A stretch of 64,000 bases of DNA. Source: Thraustochytrium sp. TN22. Its lineage: Eukaryota > Sar > Bigyra > Thraustochytrida > Thraustochytriidae. A program made the position numbers and the translations under genes. The first letter of the stretch is position 1, and every line of letters begins with the position of its first letter. Below the pieces are notes generated by a model, which did not search any database, was not told where the DNA came from, and saw only the letters and a list, made by a program, of their open reading frames with translations. This document shows, piece after piece, positions 10,208-20,467 of this stretch. Location: positions 138,149 through 202,148 of the forward strand of contig JABLUY010000030.1 in the NCBI GenBank assembly GCA_013306675.1, read 5' to 3'.

Positions 10208-10900
10208 ATGGGGAATGACAAGTCCAGGCCGGCGGCGGCCGGGGGGCGCGGCGGCGGCGGCGGCGGCGGCGCGGCCAAGGCGGCCGTGGTGTCGCGCACC
10301 GTGGACCAGGCGTCGCAGATGAAGGCGACCGTGCAGCGGCTGGAGGCGCGGCGCGACTTCCTGGACAAGAAGGCGCAGCAGGAGCTGGCCGCGGCCAAGG
10401 TCAAGAACAAGCGCGGCGACAAGAAGGGCGCGCTCATGCACCTCAAGCGCAAGAAGATGTATGAGAAGGAGATGGTGAAGATCAACAACGGCGTCATGAA
10501 CCTGGAGCAGCAGATCCTCACGATCGAGTCGAGCTCCGTCACGGCCGACATTGTGCACGCCATGAAGACCGGCCGCACGGCCATGCAGCAGGTCCAGGCC
10601 GGCGTCGACCCGGACGACGTGGCCGAGCTGCAGGACGACATCGCCGAGCTTCACCAGCAGCAGGAGGAGATCGACGCGGCCATCGGCACGCCCTTTGGCC
10701 TGGACGACGACGGCGAGCTCGAGGACGAGCTTGACATGCTCGAGGCCGACACGCTCACCGACGAGCTCGACGCGCTCCCCAAGGTGCCCACCGCACCAAA
10801 GAAGTCCGCTGTCGACTCGCTGCCCACCGCGCCCTCGCATGCCGTCGCTCTCGACGACGACGATGCGGCGCTCCGCGAGCTGGAGGCCGAGATGGCCTAA
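10208..10900 (+). CDS. ESCRT-III subunit Snf7/VPS32/CHMP4
   Basis: Snf7 polymerises on endosomal, nuclear or plasma membranes and drives budding and scission away from the cytosol. The 230-residue length matches the family. An N-terminal MGNDKS and a Gly-rich stretch precede the basic helical hairpin: TVQRLEARRDFLDKKAQQEL, then KKGALMHLKRKKMYEKEM, which corresponds to the family's KRKK signature. The following helix ends in DIAELHQQQEEIDAAI. The acidic C-terminus (DDDDAALRELEAEM) fits the helix that binds Bro1/ALIX-type partners. A second-position Gly could allow N-myristoylation, but that is inference. The ATG at 10208 was preferred to the upstream in-frame ATG at 9983, because the intervening codons are repeat-derived. 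A GA-rich leader ends at the ATG. Confidence 0.93.
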   Translation: MGNDKSRPAAAGGRGGGGGGGAAKAAVVSRTVDQASQMKATVQRLEARRDFLDKKAQQELAAAKVKNKRGDKKGALMHLKRKKMYEKEMVKINNGVMNLEQQILTIESSSVTADIVHAMKTGRTAMQQVQAGVDPDDVAELQDDIAELHQQQEEIDAAIGTPFGLDDDGELEDELDMLEADTLTDELDALPKVPTAPKKSAVDSLPTAPSHAVALDDDDAALRELEAEMA

Positions 10901-11669
10901 AGCTTCGGCCGGGTTGTTGAGCAGAAGAGACAAAAGACACAGAGAGAGAGCGAGAGCTACGCGCGGCCGCGAGCCATGTCATGTGGACCGAGCTGGTTCG
11001 AGGCGATGCTTGGAGAGGCTCGAGGCTACACGGCGAGTTTTGGGCTGCACTGCACAGAGGGGCGGTATGCCATAGGAGAAATGCTTGTTTACCTTTTTTT
11101 GGGTGGGTTCGTTGGCGGGTTTGTGTTTCCAGGCATGCCTGCCTGCTGAAACCAACGACATGATGGGCGACGCGGAAAGCCTTGGGCCCGACAGCGAAAG
11201 CGGAGAACATTGCTTGTTGATGGCTCGACCGGGTGTGAATGAATTGGAGAGGCTCGAGGCTACACGGCGAGTTTTGGGCTGCACTGCACAGAGGGGCGGT
11301 ATGCCATAGGAGAAATGCTTGTTCACCCTTTTTTTGGGTGGGTTCGTTGGCGGGTTTGTGTTTCCAGGCATGCCTGCTGGAACCAGCGACATGATGATGG
11401 GCGACTCGGAAAGCCTTGGGCCCGACAGCGAAAGCGAAGAACATTGCTTGTTGATAACTTAGAGGTCAAAGGCTCGACCAGGTGTGAATGAATTTGAGCG
11501 CTTGCCGGGTCACTCGTTGGCCAAAGGAAAGATAAAAGGCACGGTGTGGGCCGCACGTCCAGGCGCTCGGAGACGCCCAAGGAGATGGCCCCCGGCCATG
11601 CACAAGCGCGAACGAAGACGGCGCTCGCGTACTTGCTTGATTGCTTGGCGACGGCGCAGACCTGCATAT
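10901..11669. other. Convergent 3' intergenic region
   Basis: It lies between the stops of Snf7 (plus) and the acyltransferase (minus). Its only notable content is the 234-bp duplication. Confidence 0.6.
11011..11498. repeat. 234-bp tandem duplication downstream of Snf7
   Basis: TGGAGAGGCTCGAGGCTACA begins at 11011 and again at 11245, and both copies continue through matching sequence to about 11498. They differ by a few substitutions and small indels. The unit contains a T7-8 run (on the plus strand) and no convincing reading frame. Confidence 0.92.
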
Positions 11670-13157
11670 TTAGAGCGGGATGGGGTCGTCCTCGTCGGGC
11701 TGGCTGCTGGATTCGCTGCTGTCCTCCTCCTCTTCGGGCTCCTCGTCGCGGTTGGCGAGAAGAGCGGCCTCGCGCTCGCGACGGAGCTGATCGCGCTCGG
11801 TCTCGTTGGGCGGCGCGCAAAAGCCCTTGAGGCGGGTCTTGGAGGCGGACTCGCGCTTGGAGGCCGACTCGCGCTTGGAGGCGGACTCGCGCTTGGACGA
11901 GGACTCGCGCTTGGACGAGGACTCGCGCTTGGACGAGGACTCGCGCTTGGAGAGGCGCTTGGAGGAGGAGGAGCTGGACCGCAGGCCCTCCTCGTAGCGC
12001 TTGACGAAGACATGAAAGAGGAAGCCAGCACCGTTCCAGAGCGAGACAACGCAGGCGAAGATGAGGAAGGCGCGGTGCAGGTTGCGGGAGTGGAAGAGAA
12101 TGGGCGCGGGCAGAAAGGTGGCGATCGTGAAGAGGCACTGCGCAGCGACGAAGAGGCCAATGGCGACGGCCGGCTTGCGCGAGAGGTCGAGGTCCTCGTC
12201 CTCGTCGAGCAGGCGCATCTTGCGTCCGGCCTGCACCATGAGGCCGTGGATGCCGTTCTTCTTGTCGCGCACGATCCAGCGCAGGCTAGTCATGAGCGAA
12301 GGGTCCTCGTCGAACTTGGCCTTGTCGACGTACTCGGTGAGGAAGAGGTAGGCGGCCTGCCAGGCGATGTAGACGACAAAGGGGACAAGGAAGCCGGAGG
12401 CGAGCGAGAGCGAGCAGTTGGGGCCCGAGCACATGGGCGAGGGGTCGAGGTTCCAGCGCTCCGAGTAGCTGAGCACGGCCGGGCAAATGTGGATAAAGGT
12501 GGAGGTGACCTTGTCGACGTCGTGGAAGACGAGGCTGTTGCGCCAGGCGACGACGGCCCACATGAGCGGGCCGTTGGCCGCGACGAAGTTGACCTGCCAG
12601 AAGAAGGTGCTCTTGGGCATAAAGAGCGCGTTGATGACGCAGAGCGAGTTGGTCAGGTAGCAGTAGTCGTACATGAAATACTGCATGTTCTTGCGCCCGT
12701 ACAGGTAGACGCGCGCGCCGAGCAGAAAGATGGTGGCGGCCGAGAAGTAGAAGCGGAAGAGCTCGGGAGTGCGCATGGCCACGTACTGCGTGGCCTGCAA
12801 GAAGAGGATGGAAAGCACGTAGGTGACCTTGTCGATGGTCTTGACGACCTTGTACTTTTGGAGCCACTCCTCGATGGAGAGGTCGCCGCGGCCCGTGACG
12901 GCCTTGCGCAGCGCCGGCGTGGCGCGCTCGCGGAACTCGCCCGTGTGCTCCTCGATCCTGTCCAGCGTGCGCTGCAGGTGCGGCAGCACCTCGTCCTGCT
13001 GCTCCTGGATGTTCTCGCGCAGGCGCTCCAGGCGCGCCTGCGCCTTCTCGCTCATCTCCGCGCGCGTCTCATCGAGCCCGCGCAGCACGTCCGACACCTG
13101 TCGCACAAACTTGCGGTTCGCCTCCACGATCTGCTCCGTCGTGCGCCTGCCGCCCAT
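11670..13157 (-). CDS. Glycerophosphocholine acyltransferase-like membrane protein (GPC1/DUF2838)
   Basis: The Gpc1 family acylates glycerophosphocholine using acyl-CoA in phosphatidylcholine remodelling at the endoplasmic reticulum. The 495-residue protein starts with about 95 residues of charged helix, likely coiled coil (LERLRENIQEQQDEVLPHLQ). A multi-span membrane core follows. Diagnostic stretches include YDYCYLTNSLCVINALF, VFHDVDKVTSTFIHICPAV and a Trp-rich loop near FVVYIAWQAAYLFLTEY, matching the family pattern of an FHxxDKxTSxFIH motif. Six to eight hydrophobic segments are visible. The C-terminus has an SKRES-type repeat tail and a very acidic end (EEPEEEEDSSESS). The start is the first ATG before the helical region. 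Substrate specificity is inferred from the family. Confidence 0.85.
   Translation of the reverse strand: MGGRRTTEQIVEANRKFVRQVSDVLRGLDETRAEMSEKAQARLERLRENIQEQQDEVLPHLQRTLDRIEEHTGEFRERATPALRKAVTGRGDLSIEEWLQKYKVVKTIDKVTYVLSILFLQATQYVAMRTPELFRFYFSAATIFLLGARVYLYGRKNMQYFMYDYCYLTNSLCVINALFMPKSTFFWQVNFVAANGPLMWAVVAWRNSLVFHDVDKVTSTFIHICPAVLSYSERWNLDPSPMCSGPNCSLSLASGFLVPFVVYIAWQAAYLFLTEYVDKAKFDEDPSLMTSLRWIVRDKKNGIHGLMVQAGRKMRLLDEDEDLDLSRKPAVAIGLFVAAQCLFTIATFLPAPILFHSRNLHRAFLIFACVVSLWNGAGFLFHVFVKRYEEGLRSSSSSSKRLSKRESSSKRESSSKRESSSKRESASKRESASKRESASKTRLKGFCAPPNETERDQLRREREAALLANRDEEPEEEEDSSESSSQPDEDDPIPL
11848..11955 (-). repeat. 18-bp in-gene minisatellite encoding SKRES units
   Basis: GACTCGCGCTTGGA starts at 11848, 11866, 11884, 11902, 11920 and 11938, exactly 18 bp apart. 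It encodes six Ser/Lys/Arg/Glu units in the cytosolic tail of the acyltransferase. Confidence 0.93.
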
Positions 13158-14020
13158 CTCGCCTGTCCCCGCTCAAGTCGCAGTCGCAGTACCTGCCCTG
13201 GTCCTTCTCCTCCCGCGTGTGTACGTGCTCGTCCCGCGCGCACGCGCCGCCTCAGAGCTTCTGCTCCGGACACCCGCCGCCGCCGCGTCTGCCGCGGCGG
13301 GCCGCGGCCTCGGCCGCCGCGCTCCTGCCTGCGCCGCCGCCGCCGCCGCCGCCGCGCGCCGCCGCCGCCGTCCTCGCGCGCGAGCCTTGACTTGGCGCCG
13401 GCGATTGCGGACTTGCCGCCGCCCGTGTCGCGGAGGACGCCTGCGCGCGGTCCCGGACGCCGCCGAGAAGGGGCGAGAAGAGGCGGGAAGAGGCGCGGCG
13501 AGGCGCAGCGACGCTCTGCGGCTGCGCTGCGGAAGTTCACCAGCGAAACGCCGGGGTCGGCGGGGTGGACCGCCGGTGACGGCGGGCGCATGGACTTGGA
13601 GCATCGCCGTCGAGCAGTAAGATAAGGTACTGACAGTGCCTGGTTGCTGGCCGGTGGTGGTGATACTGATACTACCCTTGGACGAGCAAGTGGAGGCCGG
13701 CTGACTGACGGCTGGCACTGCAAGGCGCAAGCTTTGAGGCTGCGCTGGCTAGCCTATAGAGCCTCGGTTCGATGAGGAAGCGAATGATAACCTCGAGAAG
13801 AGCTGGATAGGGTACCAGCACTACTTGGAGAGCAGCCTCGAGCTGGCAGCCTCTGGCTAGCGAGGTCGGTTCGCTCGGCGAGGCGAAACTGGCTGACTGG
13901 CGACTGAGGCGCAGAGCCGGTCCTGCCCTGGCCGTGGCGGCGACCCGCCGATCCTTCGCGCTCATTGTCTGACAGGGCGCACTGCAGGGGCAAAGATTGC
14001 TGTCACTCTTACTGGGTTGG
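13158..14020. other. Intergenic: acyltransferase promoter side and COQ5 3' side
   Basis: A CCG-rich tract (13270-13390) upstream of the acyltransferase gives spurious open frames on both strands. The 13620-14020 part is less GC-rich. No gene, tRNA or conserved element recognised. Confidence 0.5.
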
Positions 14021-14995
14021 TCAGAGCTTGTAGCCGGAGTGGATGGCAACAATGCCCGAGGTTAGGTTCTCGTGAGTGACGGCGGAGAAACCGGCGTCGC
14101 GGATCATCCGCTCAAAGACCCGCTGCTCGGGGAACTTGCGGATGGACTCGACCAGGTACTGGTAGGCGTCGCGGTCGTTGGCGATGAACTGGCCAATGGC
14201 GGGAATGGCGTGGAAGGAGTACTGCTCGTAAATGACCTTGAGCACCGGGTTGGCGACGTGGGAGAACTCGAGGCACATGAAGCGGCCGCCGGGCTTGAGC
14301 ACGCGGTGCGCCTCGCGCAGCGCGCGGTCAATGTGCGTCACGTTGCGGATGCCGAAGGCAATGGTGTAGGCGTCGAAGGACTCGTCCGCGAACTGTGAGA
14401 GCGACTCCGCGTTGCCCTCGATGAAGTCCATCTGGCGCTGGTCCGCCGGCGCGCCAGGCGCGATGAGGCCCTGCTCCTCGGCGCGCGCCTGGCCCACACG
14501 GAGCATGCTCGAGTTGATGTCGCAGACCGTCACGTGCACGGGCGGGTCCGAGGGCGCGAGCGCTTTGCTCTGCTTCATAATGCGAAAGGCGATGTCGCCC
14601 GTGCCGCCCGCCACGTCGATCGTGCGCGCGCCGTAGCCCGGGCCGCACACCGGCAGCAGCCGCCCCACGAAGTGGTCCTTCCACACGCGGTGCAGCGTGC
14701 CGCTCATCAGGTCGTTCATCACGTCGTACTGCTCCGCCACGCTGTGGAACACCCTGCCCACCAGCTCCTCCTTGGCGTCCTCGTCCACGTCGCGGAAGCC
14801 GAAGTGCGTCTTGCCCTTGGCGCCGCCCGCCGCCGCCGCCGCGGCCGCGGCCGCCGCCGCCGCGTCGCCATCGCCTGCCCCGCTGCCGGCGCCGCCCGCC
14901 GGCCCGGCGCCGCTGCCGGCAGCCGCGCTCCACGCACGCCGCCCGACCGCGGCGCCCGCGCCGCGCGCCACGCGCGCTGCCGCCGTCGCCAGCAT
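14021..14995 (-). CDS. COQ5: COQ5, ubiquinone C-methyltransferase, mitochondrial
   Basis: COQ5 is the S-adenosylmethionine-dependent methyltransferase for the C-methylation step of ubiquinone biosynthesis, acting in the mitochondrial CoQ synthome. From the ATG at 14995 the product is 324 residues. It has an Arg/Ala-rich, acid-free N-terminus ([14 protein letters not shown]), a good mitochondrial presequence. The UbiE/COQ5 core follows: [24 protein letters not shown], the SAM-binding [41 protein letters not shown], and the C-terminal [14 protein letters not shown]. The frame is open to 15493, but the upstream codons look like leader; 14995 gives the expected targeting peptide. A polyalanine tract sits between the presequence and the core. 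Confidence 0.95.
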   Translation of the reverse strand: MLATAAARVARGAGAAVGRRAWSAAAGSGAGPAGGAGSGAGDGDAAAAAAAAAAAAGGAKGKTHFGFRDVDEDAKEELVGRVFHSVAEQYDVMNDLMSGTLHRVWKDHFVGRLLPVCGPGYGARTIDVAGGTGDIAFRIMKQSKALAPSDPPVHVTVCDINSSMLRVGQARAEEQGLIAPGAPADQRQMDFIEGNAESLSQFADESFDAYTIAFGIRNVTHIDRALREAHRVLKPGGRFMCLEFSHVANPVLKVIYEQYSFHAIPAIGQFIANDRDAYQYLVESIRKFPEQRVFERMIRDAGFSAVTHENLTSGIVAIHSGYKL

Positions 14996-15547
14996 CTCGC
15001 TTGCCCGACGCGATTGGATGCCGCAGATGGATGAATGATTTGATTGTCTGTCATGATCACCAGCGACGCGACGGAGCGCAGCGACCATCACGACGTCACG
15101 ACCAAAGCCTGGCACGACCAAAGCCTCTGCCCTGCACATCGTCATCACGGTGGTGATACCATGGCGCAGACAGTCCTTCGCACGCAGCTCCTTATGCCAT
15201 GCACGTCGAGGCGCGGCGCGGAGAAACGAAAAGGAAACCAAAAAAGGTCGAAAGACGAAGAACACAAATGATTGATGGGTTGCGGATGGACGCGTGGTGG
15301 AGGAGGCATCACAACGCCCTCCACGACGCAGACTGGCGAAGCCTGCAACTGAATGTGGACGTCGCACGAGCCCACGCTCGACGGGACAAAAACACACATG
15401 ACTGATTCTACGGATCGTCATGTCGTGCGATGGAAAAAGGGACAGCAGAAAGACAGACAGCCGGACCAGCTCTTCCGCTCGCAGATGCGGCACGCAACGA
15501 CAGAGGGAAGCGCGGATCGAAGGCGAGCGCTGCAGTCGCCAGTCTAG
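14996..15547. other. Intergenic, less GC-rich
   Basis: It lies upstream of COQ5 and downstream of the Pro-Thr repeat protein. Nothing recognisable beyond A-rich patches near 15225-15265. Confidence 0.5.
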
Positions 15548-16879
15548 CTAGAGGTTGGGAATGGTGACGACTTTGGCGACCGGGACGACGTACTCAGCTT
15601 CGGCGATGGTGTCATCGTACGACTTGGAGCCGCACACCATCTTGGCCGGCCCGCGTCGGCGCACAAAGAAGACCCCAGCAGCGATGGCAGCAACGATGGC
15701 GGCGCCGCCCGCCGCGCTGGCAGCCGCGACGATGGTCGTGCTGTCTTCTGAAGCATCTTCCTGGCTCGACGCGGGACTGGTCCCTTCGGGCGAGGTGGGC
15801 GGCGTCGTCGAGCCGGCGCCTGCGCCTTCGCCCTCGGCCGCGCGCGTAGGCGAGGCCGTCGGGCTCACAGAGACGGTAGGCAGCATCGTTGGGTACCCCG
15901 TGGGGTCCTCCGTGGGGTAGGCCGTGGGAAAGGCCGTTGGAAAGGCCGTGGGGTAGGCCGTGGGAAAGGTCGTAGGAAAGGCCGTGGGGAAGGCCGTGGG
16001 GTACTCCGTGGGAAAGGCCGTGGGGTACTCCGTGGGGTAGGCCGTGGGAAAGGCCGTGGGGAACTCGGTGGGCACGTGTGTGGGGAACGTCGTGGGAAGG
16101 TCCGTGGGAGGGTCGGATGGTGCGGATGTGGTCGTGATCTCGAATTCGTCGCCATCAAACGCAACATCAGTGTCGTCGATTCCACCGACTGCCCAGTTTG
16201 CCGCGTCGAGAACAGAGGCAAGCATCGAGTTGCGCGCGTCCACCGTCCCGCCAGTATACACAGCATCTGACGCGCTGTAGGTGGTTGTACCTGTAGCAAT
16301 GCCCCCAATCAGGTAATTGGTCTCGGTCACGTCCGCGAGAGCAATTTGTTCATCGAGATCGGTCGGGAGCGAGTCGGTCCTGCGGTACTCCAGGCCGAAA
16401 ATAAACGTAGGGCTCGCTGCGGTGCCGGTGAAGACGAGCATGCTCCCTGGATTTTCGGTGAGCTTGAAGTACCCTTCCTGGCTCACAATCGTGTTGCTCT
16501 CAGTGTCGTCGTAGGTGTTCCCTGAGTTCTTCTCCAGGCAGATGAGGCTACCAGCGCTGAGGCCCGCCGCCAAGTTGATCGTGAGTTGCAGAATGCCGCT
16601 GGTATCGCTGGAGGACGCGATTGTACTTGTAGCCGGGAAGCTGGTTGTGTATGTCATGTCCGCGATGAAGAAAGTCGTGTACTGCTCCAGGTCCACGAGC
16701 GTGAGGAGGTACACCTTGGTCACTGCGCTTGCGGCATCGACGTTGCTCTCTGCGGACTCGTAGCCAACGATAACGATGTCGCCCGGCACGAGTGTGGTCT
16801 CGGCGTCCGCCCAGCCGCAGCACGCCGCCGCGACCAGCGCCAGCGCCAGCTCCGCGAGCCTGCGTGCCGCCATGGCCAC
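15548..16879 (-). CDS. Secreted/type I membrane protein with Pro-Thr repeat stalk
   Basis: The function is unknown. The 443-residue product has a signal peptide (hydrophobic LAELALALVAAACCGWADA, cleavage near residue 27). An ectodomain of about 240 residues, rich in Thr/Ser/Asp, follows; I do not recognise it. Next is a stalk of 4-residue units such as PTAFPTAYPTEYPT, about 20 copies. A Ser/Glu linker and one transmembrane helix (AAASAAGGAAIVAAIAAGVFFV, about 394-415) precede a short basic-start cytosolic tail. PT-rich stalks of this kind occur in stramenopile surface proteins and are probably O-glycosylated. A cell-surface or wall role is inferred. There are two possible starts two codons apart (MAMAARR). 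Confidence 0.8.
   Translation of the reverse strand: MAMAARRLAELALALVAAACCGWADAETTLVPGDIVIVGYESAESNVDAASAVTKVYLLTLVDLEQYTTFFIADMTYTTSFPATSTIASSSDTSGILQLTINLAAGLSAGSLICLEKNSGNTYDDTESNTIVSQEGYFKLTENPGSMLVFTGTAASPTFIFGLEYRRTDSLPTDLDEQIALADVTETNYLIGGIATGTTTYSASDAVYTGGTVDARNSMLASVLDAANWAVGGIDDTDVAFDGDEFEITTTSAPSDPPTDLPTTFPTHVPTEFPTAFPTAYPTEYPTAFPTEYPTAFPTAFPTTFPTAYPTAFPTAFPTAYPTEDPTGYPTMLPTVSVSPTASPTRAAEGEGAGAGSTTPPTSPEGTSPASSQEDASEDSTTIVAAASAAGGAAIVAAIAAGVFFVRRRGPAKMVCGSKSYDDTIAEAEYVVPVAKVVTIPNL
15894..16110 (-). repeat. 12-bp minisatellite encoding PTxx units
   Basis: Repeats of the form CCGTGGGGTAGG / CCGTGGGAAAGG encode alternating PTAY, PTAF and PTEF/PTEY units. The 12-bp periodicity makes copy number likely to vary between strains. 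Confidence 0.9.
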
Positions 16880-18228
16880 CGTGACCGCACGCGCGTCTCG
16901 CCGCCGCCTGCCTCCTCGTTGCAGGTATGCTATCGTCAGTGCCTGGGTGCCACGCCACAGGCTGCCTCGAGCGTGGCGTGCTAGCTAGCTCTAGAGAGCT
17001 AGGCTAGGCTAGCTATAGCACCGTGGCGTCTTGAGTTTGACTGAACTTGAAGGAAGATTACTTCAAGTGAAGCACTGGCACGCGAGGCATGTGGACCTCC
17101 TCCCCCTTGCAAGGCTTGCACTTGCACAGCACGACACGCGCGGGCCAAACATCGGACGAGGCTGGGCAGCTTTGCTTCCTCACCGCCTCCCGCCAGCGAT
17201 GCGATGGATAGTCGCGCGGCGGGGGAGAGAGTGAGTGGCACTCACACTTCCCGCTTCAGGCTCCTCGCTCGTGCTGGCTGTGGTGACTGGCGACACGCCT
17301 CCGCGGCCCACGTGCGCCACGTGCGAGCGCATCGCCGCATCCATCTTCAAGCGAGCGAGCGCGAACAAGCCCGCACGCGGCGCGCAGAGCAAGCCGTGAG
17401 TCGTTCTTGCAACCCACGCGCCAGGCTGACCGTCCGAGTCGCGGCCCGCGCGTGCAGCGCCCCTGCAGCGCCAAGCAACCCCAAGCAGCGCCAAGCAGCG
17501 TCAGCATCGTCGGCCGCGGAGCGCGGCTCTCTCCAGGACTCTGGTGGTAGTTATAGCTTCTACAGTTAGCTTTGAAAGGGTGCTCAGGATGCCGACCAGC
17601 TGCGCCGTTTGGCCGTCGGCCAGCAACAGCCTGAGCTGCTGCAGCCAGGCACTGGCACGGCCCCAGCTCCAGGCTCGGCTGGCGCGGCAGCGCGTGCAGA
17701 GCAGAAGCAACGCCTGCGTCAGAGCACGCTGGAAGGGCCAAGGTCGTAATGACGCGAGGCTGCGCGCTCAACTGCGGCTCAAGGCTTCGTGGAGCAGACG
17801 CACGAACGAGCGACGAGCGAGACGCTGCAGCCGGACAGCGCGTGCACCGGCCGAGAGAGCGAAGAGCTCGCGACTGGACTTTCCGCCTTTCCGGGGGGCG
17901 CACGAACGCCCACGTGTCGGCGCTTTGAGATGGCAAGGTGGAGTCCAGATTTTCGGAGCGTGCTGCCAGCGACTAGCCCGTGTGGACGTCAGCACGCGTC
18001 AGCACCCAGCGCATCGGCCAGCGGCAAGACGGAGCCGCCACTGGCCCGCCAGTCCAAACTTGAAGGCTGCTTGGACCCGGCGGTGGCGTCTGGCGGCGCC
18101 TGGCGGACAGAGGCCGCGTGAGCAAAGACTTCGCACAATAGCTCGCGCACACTGTCCCCGCGGTCCCCACGCACACCTAAAGAGGTGTGCGCTTCAATCA
18201 AAAGGACTATTTAATTGGGTCATTTCGT

Positions 18229-18248
18229 GGTACCTGGTACCTGGTACC
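18229..18248. repeat. Triple GGTACC palindrome array
   Basis: GGTACC occurs at 18229, 18236 and 18243, a 7-bp period. Each unit is self-complementary, so the array could be a protein-binding site or a chance microrepeat. Confidence 0.6.
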
Positions 18249-20186
18249 ATACCAGCACATGGCGGGACTGTCGTTGGTACTGATACCATCACCGCCAGCC
18301 GACGGCACCTTCCTCATGGCAGGGTGAAAGCATCACGTCAAGATCCACTCCAGCCAACTCGCAGCAATCAAGTTGGATACGCGTGCAGCTCAGAGACGGC
18401 TCAGATGTAAATCGTGCCGCGGGACACGGATCTGCCGCGCATCTTTGGTTATGAACAGATGCGCATCTTCTTTGCCTTGGCCTGGATTAGATTCGCATCA
18501 CCCTGGCCGCAGCAAGAGACGACCAAGCAAGCGCTTGGCCTGCTCTGAGGCGATCTCAAGGAGGTTTGTTTGCAGCAGGAACGCCAGGCTGACTTCAGCC
18601 CAAGCAAGAGCTGTGAGGCCGCTGAGGCGCCTCAAGCGTAAAGCCTGGCAGTAGTTAGCGCCTCGGCCGACACAGCACTGGCAGCGCCCGACACCCGAAT
18701 CTCGCCTTCCTCTCGCTCAACTCGCCACCCTTGACAGCAGCCAGGCACTGGCAGCCTGCTGGCTGCCTGGCTGTCGTGAGTAGGTTCACGCTTCCACGGC
18801 AGTGTCAACGCAACCAAAAGAGCTCGGAGTTTCTTCTCGGAGCTGAGGCGGCGGCCGAAACCCCAGGTCCGCTCGTTGAGCGACGCCCGGGCGCCGCCCG
18901 GCACGGCGGCAGTCAGAGCTTTGTAAGCGCCCCCGCCCCCGCGTGGGTGCAGCGCCGCGCAGCGCCGCGCAGCTCCGCGCAGCGCCGCCCAGCCGCCCAG
19001 GAGTCAGGCAAGTTCGCATGCATGGCGGCGCGTGCACCTTGGCAGGTCCTCCTATTCCCCGCAGCTGGACAAGATGCCTCTTGCATTCTGCATCGCCACC
19101 CTACACGCACATCAATCATCCAACGATGGCCGGCGGAAGCTAGGCTAATCCACGCTCACAGGGACGCCTGTCGCTAGCTAGAGCTAGCTCTTGCTCGCGC
19201 TTGTGCTCGTGCTCGAGCCTCTCTCTCAAGGACCGTCCGGGCTCGGACCAGGTGCCGCGCGCTGCAGCGCCGCCCGCGGTCCGCTAGGCACTCTTGAATG
19301 CCGTGCTTTGCTCGCGAGCTCGCCGAGCGGATGATCCACCGACCCGGATCAAGAAACAGGGCCACGCCAGCTGGCCGGAGGTTGCGTCGAGGCTCATGGC
19401 GGTGGTCGACGCGCGAGTCAGGCTGGCTGGCGTGCCGTGGGGTAGCGCGAGCGTGCTGTGCGTGCAGCGGATGGTGGCTGCGAGCTCGTGGCGCGACTCG
19501 CGACCGACCACGACCGGAAGCAGTCTGAGTCAGCGGTGGCTCGGCGGGCTGAGGGCGCGCGCGGGGCCGGGCATGGCGACGTCGTGCCGAAAGGCTTGCT
19601 CGTTCGCGCGCGCTCACGCGGTCTCGTCGCCACCATAGATGTACCAGTACAATCGCATGCGCCGATGGCACGATGCGCCGATGCGCCGAGGTCCGAGCTC
19701 CCAGCTGCCGTGGTGAGAGCAAAAGGAAAGCACAGCTCGCGCGGAATGATGGATCGTGGCATCGTGCCATGGCCGAGCGAACGCCCGCGCCTTGCTTCGC
19801 TCCGCTTCGACGGCTTGGAGCTGCTCGCAGTGCTCGGAGCGTGAAGGAGAACCCGCCGTGGCCGACGGCACGCGCAGCCGCCGCGCGTCGCCCTGACCGT
19901 GGCCGTCTGCATTGCCGTCGTCGTCGTGCCATCCGTGGCCTGTGCCAGCCATCACCAGCGAGGAAAGCACTGTGGATTGTGTCTGCGACTCTTGCCGGAG
20001 CAGAGCGGGGCAAACATGGTAGGCCCGGCGCAAGGAAAGCAACGCAGGGTGGATGCCGACGGCGGAATGGTGGGTTACGCGGCCGGCGTCCCGCGTCGTC
20101 TTCATCCAAGATGCAGAGCGGCCCTGCAACGCACGCTGCCCGCCGCCCATTCTTGAGGAGGGGTGAACCATGGAAAATCAATGTGC

Positions 20187-20218
20187 ACGCACGCAAACAC
20201 GCACGCACGCACGCACAC
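20187..20218. repeat. ACGC microsatellite
   Basis: An interrupted (ACGC)n tract lies about 260 bp upstream of the 5'-nucleotidase start. Confidence 0.75.
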
Positions 20219-20467
20219 AGCAGTCTGCAGCCCAAGCCGTAACCCGAGCTACCCGCCACCGACAGGCCAGCCCCCGCCCTCTCTCCCGCACTGCAAATGA
20301 CTTAGCAGAGACACTCGATCACCGTCCCCCTCCCCGGCGCATCTTCGCGCAGATTCCGCGGCGGCGGCGCGGCGCGGCGCGGCGGTCGGCGGTCGGCGGC
20401 TCGGAGCAAACCCGAAACATTGGAGAGGAGAAAAGCGAGGCCTTCCTCTTCTTGCACAGCAAGCAAC

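Larger units (their letters stand above)
16880..20467. other. 3.6-kb gene desert
   Basis: No gene could be supported: open frames here have no recognisable domain and are Arg/Ala/Ser-rich composition effects. It contains clusters of GCTAGC/CTAG (16979-17016, 19173-19187), three GGTACC sites 7 bp apart (18229-18248), four CACTGGCA octamers (17073, 17650, 18676, 18746), GCGC-rich direct repeats near 18950-18990, and an ACGC tract before the next gene. I saw no tRNA-like cloverleaf. Confidence 0.55.

Noticed and set aside
19174-20259. 361-codon minus-strand frame in the gene desert
   Set aside because: No domain or signal; Arg/Ser/Ala-rich with erratic composition. It is probably noncoding.
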